From positions 3,573 through 67,572 of the forward strand of contig CH000667.1 in NCBI GenBank assembly GCA_000149265.1: DNA of 64,000 bases, given 5' to 3'. Shown piece after piece: positions 45,501-57,500 of this stretch. The position numbers were made by a program, and so were the translations under genes. The notes below the pieces were generated by a model. The model was not told the DNA's origin, ran no database searches, and saw only the letters and a program-made list of their open reading frames with translations. Each line of letters starts with the position of its first letter. The first letter of the stretch is position 1. The DNA is from Ciona savignyi. Its lineage: Eukaryota > Chordata > Ascidiacea > Phlebobranchia > Cionidae.

Positions 45501-48500
45501 GACGTAAAGAGGCTTCTTCACAACTCGCCTTGGTCTCGAGCAAAGAGGGCGATCGCAAAATATTTGCATTTTACTCGAAGCATTTAGAAGAAAACGCTGC
45601 TTCCTGTGACACGAGAAATGATGCAAGAAGCAGAAGCCGCAATACTAAAAAATGATTACTGTATTATTAGAGATACATGGCGACTTCTATATGCAAATTG
45701 GGGATATGAAGTCGAGCATCCTGTTATTTTAAAAGAAAATGATCAGAATGTTCAAATCGTAATCCGAGATTTACAGGAATGTAGTGAACTACAAACGCAT
45801 AAAATGCCGAATTTGTCAACGGACAGATTTAAAAAAAAGTCCGTCATTTTTATATTGTAACGTGGACATGACGGCACGACATCTTGTGTTTGATAACGCA
45901 ACGAAATACCCTGGTATAACTTAAACGATAACCCGACGAGGAGCCAGATGATACTTTTCCAAACCGGAATTTAGGCCATAGAATCCCATTACTCCAGCGA
46001 CCAGAGCTAACATGGATCCGGGATATAGCGGTCAAGACCGCCAGTGTCCTGAAGGAAGCTGACTAAATGCTTAACCGTGACAGATGCGAGATCATCAGTC
46101 TTAAAAACTCCAAAATTTCTCCATCTGGTAATAGCAAATGCTGGACATAGGCCAACATAGTGTAAAGGAGTCTCGTCTTCTTCTTAGCAGAAGGGATAGG
46201 TTGCACATGCCGTTCGCATGAGAATGGATTGGTGCTTAGCCAAATTAGCATGACCAGTGATAATTTGAAGAATAGATCGTAACTGTCTACGCCGCAGCCG
46301 CAGGAGTTCCTTGAACAAGGATAGGCCTTGTCCGAGATACTCCTTCGTCTGACCACAGCCACAATGATGTCTCCATTCTTCAGCATGTTTTCGGCTCATC
46401 CACGCCTCCATTTCTCTCCTGACAGAGCAGACAGGAATACAGAGGGATGGTTCTAGACCAATAGAGGTAGTGCTGGATGCGTCACGAGCCAATTTGTCAG
46501 ATTGATCATTGCCATCAAAGTTTGAATTGCCTGGAATCCAGCAGAGTTCCACAAGATTAAGCCCTCTAAGATTTTGAAGAAGGTACCACGTCTCTCGCAG
46601 AAAGGGGCTAAAGATCTTCAAGCTCATTAGAGCCTTTAGAGCAGCCTGACTATCACTTTGAATGGTGATGGATATTTTTGCAGTGTTCCAAGACTGCAGA
46701 ATCCTTGCTTGCCGCATGGTTTATTGCAAGGATTTCTGTCTGAAAAACTGAGTGGAAGCTTCCAAGAGGAAAGCTATATTTGTAATCACACCTAGTGGAT
46801 TAAATAAAGACTTCAGCGCCAGTCGATCTAGCTAGTCGTGACCCATCTGTATAACAAGACAAGCTGTGATGGGTCAGATGGGCGTGTAGGTGGAGTGATG
46901 TTGTCACGGTCGCTGATCTGAATCGGAAAATGTCGTTCCAGATTTAGAGTGCAGGAGCTGCAATCCACTGGCAATTTATACAGCTCACTTTAATGTTGTC
47001 ACATTTTGATGAGTCTATCAAACAAAGAATAATGTTGGGTAAATTATTTCCGTGCTGCATTTCGAACGAAGTCTCCGAATTCCGCTATTTGATTAAACCT
47101 GTTTAATACAGTGCGAAAAATAGGTATGCGTTAATGATATGGTATTACCTGGCTATACACCAGTTTATCATAAAGACTTTACTTGTTTTATAGCTGCTGC
47201 ATGTAAATGGACTGTATGTAAGGTTTACCCTGTTTGTTTCGCAGATTGACTTAAATATAATTTCTGACCTCGATGATGAAGGAGCAAAGGCTTTGGGCAA
47301 ATGTGTGCGTAATATCAGCAAATTACGAATTACAGAGTCGCGTATATCCCTACAAAGTCGTATCATCTTACATAAAGCTGTTCAACAACTTCCAAACCCT
47401 CAAGTAAGTCAGCTTAGCTAAATTAAATTTTAAATTAACTATATTTTAACTGACTTGTTTCTAACAGCCGATTACTACCGATTCGTCTAATATCTCTGTT
47501 CACCATCTCTAAGCCAACCTTCTAAACAACTGATCTAAGTTTAATGATGCTAAGAATCAATTCAAAATTATTAAACATTATTTATACATGTTTTTTAAAT
47601 TGAAATACTTAGTTCGGTCGAATATCTTGGTGATTTATTGCGTCGCGCTTTGGCTAATTGGTGAAAGTTTCAAAATTAGTAACCACTTATTTGTTTTTTT
47701 CTTTTGAACAGGTACATTGCATACATCATGAGAACCCATTGGATTATCGGGTTCTGCCAAATTGAATTAACGTCTCATTTAGACATAACAAACTTTAACA
47801 TTTCCGATAATACAACAATTGGCGCGAGGTAATATTCCTTGTATTTTCCATTCTCAGTGATAAACATGAATAACCTCTCCTATTATTTTACTGGACATCA
47901 AACAGATAAGCCACCAAACCGCCTGTGTCATGGCTTCCCAAACTGTAGGTCAATGAATTTTAGGGCTTGCAAGAATCAATTTCACACAAACTACTATACC
48001 TTGTGCGTTTTTAAATTTTAAACGTGAAGAAGGTTTTCAGAAAATTATAATAAATTGAAGGTGATCGCTATTTAAAAGTTTTATTTTTTTGTGGCTCCTT
48101 TTTTTAAGCTTACAACAGGCTACCCACGAGATATATAGTTTCCACATCATGGCAAACCTACAGTAATTTGTTTAAGATATTTTACAACAAACTGAAAAAT
48201 TGAATGAAGAATTACACGATAAATTTCAAGCTAATGAAACTTGCCAAAATTGTCCAATACTTACATTGGAAAATAGCTATAAACAGACTGTGCTACGTTT
48301 GTTCTGTTCACTGGACCACCAATTCTGTTCAAACCAGAATTGCTGCTTTCCATCTGAACATCTCTGTATCTTCAAGTCTGAGAAGACCACAAATTCCCGA
48401 AAAACGGGAGATCAAATCAAATCGTGACACCATGCTATAACTTACATATTGATAAACAGTATCTGACATTTATTAATTTTAAATGGAATTTCTACAGATT

Positions 48501-51500
48501 GGTGCACATTTACACATAATTAGATAACATTTACTGTCTGAAGTCAGTTTAATGAAATTTTGGGTTGCTTTGCGATATTCTGCTGGGTAACAACAATTCA
48601 TATTCATTTCCGTGGTAACACAGCACTGGGTCGGGATTTCCAAAAATTGTCGCCTTCATCCATTCATCTTACACAAGGCAGATATAACATAACTTGTAAC
48701 AATGGTAACATTATGACAAAGAATTTATATTGAAAAGCATTAAAAATACGGTTGTCTATATTAATTAAATCTGTGGTATATAATGTGTAAATTATTTCTC
48801 TGATAACTTTGTACACAACTGCCTCAATTTGCTACTTTCTACTTAAATTGGATTTCTCTATATATATATGCAATTCTATACATTGTATTTCTGCTTTGTA
48901 ACTTTGAATCTATTTCCTCAGGACTTGGTAGTAGTTGATGATGGTGAATGGTATAAACAGGACGGTGCTCAATGGGTGAAGACTTGGACAGTGTATGGAC
49001 GTGATAAAGCTGATGATCTGAAACAAATTCTTCAACTTAAACCTGGGAAGGTGGGATAAAATGTGGCTTTCAATATGTCATGTATTATTTAATATAATAA
49101 ATTAGTTTGTTATATAGTAGTTTTATATGTAAGCATTATCCATATAATTAAAGTATCATTTTTATTATTTACATTAACATGAAGAATAAATACAAATAAT
49201 ACTTTGTTTTTTGTTGTTAAATATCAACTTATCTTCTAATTTTAATTTCAGATCACGAGGTTATCGTTGAGAGTATGTCAATATTCAGTAAGTACATCCA
49301 TATTTGATTTGTAAATTATAACAAAGACATTAACCAACCTGGTGGAGAGATTTCGCTCATTTCTAAATCTCCCAATTTATCCGGATTAATCTCATATTGT
49401 CTCATGTGATATAACTCCTAATGTCAAACATTTCCTTTGATTATTATAATTCATGTTATACTTTTCACATATATGGTAGGATAGGTTTTGCCACCTGCCA
49501 TTATGCAGTTCTAAACAAGTAACAAACCAGTAGGCTCCTATTGCGAGACCAATTACAACTCCAGCATTTACGGATCATATATAACAGAAATACCATGTAA
49601 TACAATTCCCTTGTATCATTTATATCCGGCATGGGCGGCATACGGCACGTAAAGGGATTATGATTGGCCCACTGACTTTATCCAAACATACCCTGTAATG
49701 TGGTGCTTGCATTAGTAAATAAATATGTCGTTAATTATTTAACATTCCGTAATTTTAGTTTAAAGTTTATACAAACGTTGGTAAGTGCTCTGTAATGAGT
49801 CATAAGTACATCGTTTACGCAACAGACTCGTAATAAGTTCATGCACCATTGTGATAACAAACCCAGATAAGTGATAACAAATGGAGTTTAGTCACAGGCA
49901 CGCTGGTATAAAGTATTAGAGATGAGGGATATAGTTGAATATTTGCAACCGCACATGGAAGCTCTGGATGAACTTCGGTTAGATGGATGCGGACAGCTGA
50001 TCATTGGTTTGAGCCAAGCTATTATTGAACGACAGAACAAGGTAAATATATCAACTTTGTGTTGACGTGTAAAACATGACCATTTGATTTAAGATGCTTG
50101 ATTCCTTCTGAAAAACCTCTATCCCTTCTGTGCAAAGTATTAAATTTGACTTATCTCTTATTCGTGTATTGTATACTAAGAACAAATTAATAAATTTTGG
50201 TTGGAAAATGTTTAAGAGGCAAACCATGCTCAACCCTGCTTTAAAACTATACTGATATTAGAACAACTCGAAATAAATGATCTTAATAATAGTAGTTATC
50301 TCAATACATGAGCATATAGTAGATGGGGAGTTCCCCACTTGTTGGTTATTATAAACTGTGGTTTGCCTCTGTCTTTAATGTGAAATTTGTTATGCATATC
50401 AATTTCCATATGAACTCTATGTTACAATATATCGATTCATAATTTTAACATAAAATAAACGACTTAATTGTTACCCATGTCACAAGCCGATTGATTCAGT
50501 TCCAATTGATTCAGATCGATTGTAGCTGTGGGAGGGTAAAAGAATGAACGCAAATCTTTCATCTAACTGAGCTAACCAACTTCACAACTTCGTTGATTCT
50601 TTCTGTTACAACCAAGTTTACTTTCATTTCAGATGGTCTTGTATATATTTCAATCTAACCTTGATTATGATGGAGCGAAGGCTTTGGGCGATTGTCTGCC
50701 CAACATCAGCAAATTACTAATTAATGAGTCATGTATATCCGTACAAAGTCGCATCATCTTACGTGAAGCTGTTCAACAACTTCCCAACCCTCAAGTAAGT
50801 CAGCTTAATTTTCTTTAATTTTAAATTAAATATCTTACAACTGACTTGTTCCTAACAGTTGATTACTACCGATAGCCATTCGTATACTATCTATGTTCCC
50901 CATCTCTAAGCCAACCGTCTAAACCACTGATCTAAGTTTAATGATTCTAAGAATCAATTCTAAATTATTAAACATTATTTATACATCTTTTTTAAACGGA
51001 AATACTTAGTTTGGTCGAATATCTTGGTGATTTATTGCATCGCGTTTTGGCTGAATGGTGGAAGGTGAATAATTGGTTACTACATATTTGTTTTTTTTAA
51101 CCAGGCACATTGCATACATTATGTGAAATCAGTGGATTGGGGGTTTTACCAAATTGAATTAAGCTCTCATTTAGACATAACACACTTTAACATTTCCGAT
51201 AACAATTGGCGCGAGGTAATATCCTTGTATTTTCCCATTCTTAGGGATAAACACGAATAACCTCTCCTATTTTTTTACTGGACATCATACAGATAAGTCA
51301 CTAAACCGCGTAATCATGGCTTCCCAAACTGTAGGTCAATGAATTTCACGGCTTGCTAGAATCAATTTCACACAAACCAATAATATACTTTGTGTGTTGT
51401 TAGATTTTAAACGTAAATAAGGTTTGCATAAAATATTAATGAATTGAAAGTGATCGCTAGCTTAAAAGTTTATGAAGCCCTGGTATAGATCACCCATCAT

Positions 51501-54500
51501 TTTATTTGTTTATGGCTTATTTGTTTTTTAGGCTTACAGCAGGCAACCTACGAGATAAAAACTTTCCACGTCCTGGCGAAACTACAGTGATTTGTTTAAG
51601 ATATTTTACAACAAAATGAAAAATTGAATGAAAAATTACAAATAAAATTATAAGCTAATAAAACACTTACATTGGAAAATAGCTATAAACAGATTGTGTT
51701 ACGTTAGTTTTGTTCGCTGGACAACCAATTCTGTTTAAACCAGAAATGCTGCTTTCCATTTCGAACCCTCTGTATCTTCAACTCTGGGAAGACCACAAAT
51801 TCCAGAAAAACTGGAGATCAAAACAAATCGTGACACCATGATATGACTTACATATTGATAACCAGTATCTGGCATTTAATAATTTTGAATGGAATTTCTA
51901 CAGATTGGTGCATATCTACACATAATTAGATAACATTTTCTGCCTGAAGTCAGTTTACATGGAATTTTTGGTTGCTTTGCGATATTCTGCTGGGTTATAA
52001 CAATTCATATTCATACCCGTAGTAACACAGCACTGGGTTGGGATTTCCACAAATTGTCTGCTAAAATCAATCCATCTTACACGAGGCAGATATAACATAA
52101 CACTGTGTAACAATGGTATTATTATGACAAAGAATTTATATTGAAAAGCTCCTGTAGACCACTGATCGGGGATTGCCTATTGGCGCAGATATAAATTTAA
52201 ATAGGAACATAATTTTTGTGTATTGCAAATACTGCTGTCTATATTTAATTAAGTGGTGCCAGTATTATACTGTGGTAAATGGAGTTCCTCCTGATAACTT
52301 TGGTACACAAACTGCCTCAATCCTACTACTTTTCTACCACATTTTCCAAATACACATATGTTATACAATAAAAAAAACTCCAAAAATTTAAAACATTTTA
52401 AATAAAAAAAAGCAATTTTATTGGTTTTGCCAATTTAAATATTGATTGAATTTGGGTTATTTCTATATATATGCAATTCTATACAATGTATTTCTGATTT
52501 GTAACTTAGAATATATTTCCTCAGGATTTGGTTGTAGATGATGGTGGTGCATTATTTTATCGCCTTGAATGGTATAAAAAGGACGGTGCTCAATGGGTAA
52601 AGACTTACACAGTGTATCGAGATGATAAAGCTGATGATCTGAAACAAATTCTTCAACTTGAACCTGGGAAGGTGGGATAAAATGTGGCTTTCAATATTTC
52701 ATGCAATATTTAATATCACGAATTAATTTGTTATGTCTTAGATATTATCCATAAAATTAAAATATATTTTTTATTATTATACATTAATATATAAAGTGAA
52801 TAAAAATAATACCTTGTTTTATGTGGATATATATTATTTATTTTTACTGAAATATAAATGATGTTTCACTTGATAAATATCAAATTATCCTTAAATTCTA
52901 ATTCCAGATCACGAGGTTATTGTTGCATGCATGCAAAGATTCAGTAAGTACATCTGTGTTTGATTTGTAAATTATAACAAAGACGTTTACCAACCTGGTG
53001 GAGAGATTGCACTCATTTCTAAATCTCCCAATTTATCCTGATTAATCTCATATTGTCCCATGTGATATATTTAACTCTGACTGATTGGTTTGGTGGTTTA
53101 GTGTGTAGCCTTTTCAGTCGAAACTTTCCAGACATTGTCTGAACCCAGCGGATTAAAGGGTTCTACTAAATTGAAGAAACGTGTGAATCATGCATGACAC
53201 ACTGCAATCGCTCTGGTAACCCGACAGTGGGGGCGAGGTAATCTGTCAATTGTGTGTTAACCCCCATTGGTTTTCCCATTCATGGGGATAAACATGATTA
53301 TCCTATTCTATTCTAACTCCTAAAGTCAAGCATTTTCTTTGATTATTATAATTCATCATATAGTAGTATAGCTTTTATTACTTGTCATAATGTGCAGTAT
53401 TGAACAAGTAACATACCAGTAGGGTCATATTGCGAGATCAATTAGGATTCCTTCGATCAAGAATCATATTCAACATAAAAATACCATGTACCATTTATAT
53501 GGTACCTACCAACTATTTATAACCACTAGCTGGTCACGCTGCATTATAAACCAAATGGTCAGCACATCAATGCATTCTTTATCACCAAGTCGTTAATTAT
53601 TTGACATTCCATAATTTTAGTTTAAAGTTTATACAAAGGTGGGCAAATGCTTTGTAATAAGCCATAAGTACATCGTATACGCAACAGACTCGTAGTAAGT
53701 TCATGCACCATTGTGATAACAAAAACCAGATAAGTGATAACAAATGGAGTTTTGTCACAGACACGCTGGTATAAAGAATTAGAGATGAATGATATAGCTG
53801 GATATTTGCAACAGCACATGGAAGCTCTTGATGAACTTCGGTTATATAAATGCGGAGAGCTGATCGTAGGTTTGAGCCAAGCTATCAATGAGCGACAGAA
53901 CAAGGTAAATATACTATCTTTATGTTGACCCTTAAAACACGAACATTTGATTTAAGTTTCTTGATTCCCCTTGGAAAATCTCAATCTCTGCTGTGCAAAG
54001 TATTAAACGTGACCTATCCACTATTTGTATCACGTTTTCTTCTGAGTGCTACCTAACCAAATAAAACATAAATACAAAATTATTAAACAAATTTATCACA
54101 GGTTTCGGTTTGTTGTAAATATAGAAAAACAACAGTTTCACCTTTTTTACTGTTTATGTGCTTTGTCGACTATCATTTTTTTTGATTTTTATACTTTTTA
54201 GCCTATATAATGGTATTATTATATATTGGTTTCTACCTATTTTTAGTAATATATTGGTTGGTTACTACAAACTGTAGTTTACCCTTTGTATTTTTTTTTA
54301 TTTAACTCAATAGATTGTTACCTATTCTGGAAGCCGATTGATTCAGTTCCAATTGATACAGATCCATTATAGGTATGGGAGAGTGAAAGAATAAACGTGA
54401 ATCTTTCATCCAACTGAGCTAACCAACTTCACAATTTTGTTGAATCTTTCTGTTACAACCAAGTTTACTTTTATTTCAGATGGTCTTGGATATAGGCGGA

Positions 54501-57500
54501 TCTAAACTTAGTGCAAATGCAGCGAAGGCTTTGGTTGATTGTCTGCGCAACATCGGCAAATTATTAATTGATGAGTCGTATATATCCGTACAAAATCGCA
54601 TCAACTTACGTGAAGCTGTTCAACAACTTCCCAACCCTCAAGTAAGTCTGTTTAATTATCTTTAATTTTGGAATATCTTTCAACTGACTTGTTGCTAACA
54701 GCTGATTACTACCGATAACCATTCGTATAATATCTCTGTTCATCATCTCTAAGCCAACCTACTAAACCACTGAAATAAGTTTATTGATGCTAAGAATCAA
54801 TTCGAAATTATTAAACATTATTTTCACATCTTATTTAAATGGAAATATTGGTTGAATATCTTGGTCACTTATGGCATCGCGTTTCGGCTGAATGGTGGAA
54901 GGTTCAAAATTGGTCACTACTTATTTGGTTTATTTGGACCAGGCACATTGCATACATCATGTGAGCTCAGTGGATTATTTGGTTTAACCAAATTGAATTC
55001 ATGTCTATTGTACACATAACACACTTTAACATTTCCGATAACACAACAATTAGCGCGAGGTAATAAATATCCCTTGTATTTTTCCATATTCAGGTTAAAC
55101 AGGAATAACCTCTCCTATTATTTTACAGGACATCATACAGATAAGTCACTAAACCGCTTAAATTATGGCTTCCCGAACTGTGGGTGAATAAATTTTATGG
55201 CTTGCAAGAATCAATTTCATACGAACTACTAAGCCTTTACTTTGTGCGCTTTTAGATTTTAAATATAAAGAAGGTTTGCAGAAAATTGTAATGAATTGAA
55301 AGTGATCGCTAGCTTAAAAGTTTAAGAAGCACTGTCATAGATCACCCACCATTTTATTTTGTTTGTGGCTCCTTAGTTTTTTAAGCTTTCAGCAGGCTAC
55401 CTACGAGATAAATTGTTTCCACATCCTAGCAAATCCACAGTCATTTGTTTAAGCTATTTTACAACAAAATGAAAAATTGAATGTAGATTTACACATTAAA
55501 ATTTAAGCTAATAAAACTTGCCGAAATTGTCCAAGACTTACATTGGAATATGGATATAAACAGATTGTGCTACATAAGTTCTGTTCACTGGACGACCAAT
55601 TCTGTTCAAACCAGAATTGCTGCTTTCCGTCTCGAATCCTCTGTATCTTCAGCTCTGGGAAGACCACAAATTCCTTAAAAACGGGAGCTCGAATCAAATC
55701 GTGACACCTTGATATAACTTACATATTGATAAACATTATCTGACAATTATTAATTTTAAATGAAATTTCTACAGATTGGTGCACATCTACACGTAATAAG
55801 ATAACATTTCCTGCCCGAAGTCAGTTTACATAGAATGTTAGGTTGCTTAGTGATATTCTGCTGGGTTATTTATAACAAATTTATATTTTTCCCAGTGGTA
55901 ACACAGCACTGGGTTGGGATTTCCACAAATTGTCGCCTAAAATCTATCCATCTTACACGAGGCAGATATAACATAACTTGTAACAATGTTAGCATTATGA
56001 CAAAGAATTTATATTGAAAAGCTCTTGTAGACCACTGATGAGGGATTGTATATTGGCGCAGATATAAATTTAAATAGAAAAATAATTCTTGTGTATTTCA
56101 AATACTGTTGTCTATATTTATTAAGTAAGCAGCATATACAACCTAAATTAGTTCTCTGATAACTTTGTACACAACTGCCTCAATATGCTAATTTCTTCCA
56201 CATTTCCAAAATATACATGTGTTATACAATAATAAAACTCAAAAATTTAAACAAATTTAAATTGTTTTATATTTTAAGAGTGAAAACAATTTTATCGATT
56301 TGCCAATTTAAATATTCATTAAAATTGGGTTTATATATATATATGCAATTCTACACAATGTATTTCTGCTTTGTAACTTTGAACATTTTTCCTCAGGACT
56401 TGGTTGTAGTTGATGGTGGTGGTTGGCGTGAACAGAACGGTGATCAATGGGTGAAGACTTGGACAGTATGTGCAAGTGATGAAGCTGATGATGTGAAACG
56501 AATTCTTCAACTTGAACCTGGGAAGGTGGGATAAAATGTGGCTTTAAACATGTGATTTATTATTTTATATCATGAATTAGTTTGTTATATTGTAGGTTTA
56601 TATGCAAGTATTCTTCATTGAAATAAATTATCATTTTTATTATTTTGCATTAACATAAAAAAATGAATAGAAATAATACCTTGTTTTATGATAATAAATA
56701 TTGTTTAATTTTACTAAAATATAAATGATGTTTCACATAATAAATATCAAATTTTAATTTCAGATCACAAGGTTATCATTGCAAACATGGGATTATCCAG
56801 TAAGTACATATGTGTTTAATTTGTAAATTATAACAAAGACGTTTACCAACCTGAGGGAGAGATTGCACTCATTTCTAAATCTCCTAATTTATCCGGATTA
56901 ATCTCATATTGCCTCAAGTGATATATTCAACTCCAGATTGGTGGTTTAGTGCATCACCATTTAGTCGAAGAGTTGTAGGTACAAAACTGACTAGTTAGCT
57001 GTCTTTGGGCGGGTTTGTTTTTCAGGTAACTGGTCGGTTGGGTCTTTGGGCAAGGCACTTAACGTACATTGCTTAAACCCAGTGGATTAATGGATTCTAC
57101 TAAATTGAAGGATCATGTGAATTATACATGACACACTGCAATCTGGTAACTCGACGGTGGGCGCGGGGTGACCTGACGATTGCCCGTGTATTAACCCGCT
57201 TGGTTTTCCCTTTCACGGGGATAAACATACATATCCCATCCTATCCTATCCATACACAACACACTGCAATAGCTCCGGTTATTCGACAGTGAATGTAAGG
57301 TTATCTTTCGATTGTGTATTAACCGCATTAGTTTTCTTATTCATGGGGATAAACATCAATATACTATTCTAACTCATAATGTCAAACATTTTGTTTGATT
57401 ATTATAATTCATCTAATACTTCACATATACGGTAGTATAGCTTTTGTTACATGCCATAATGCAGTATTGAACAAGTAACAGACCAGTAGGCTCATATTGC

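Larger units (their letters stand above)
40431..47244 (+). other. Large gene 2 intron (6.8 kb) with transposon debris
   Basis: The intron links the first LRR exon to the first D exon, both phase 0. It contains the LTR-like end at 43200, the BEL/Pao-like piece at 45420 and the LINE RNase H at 46184. The rest (40431-42960) shows no gene. A block near 43600-43695 is repeated at 44010-44080 (GCATTTATTTCAYTTAATCG). Confidence 0.6.
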
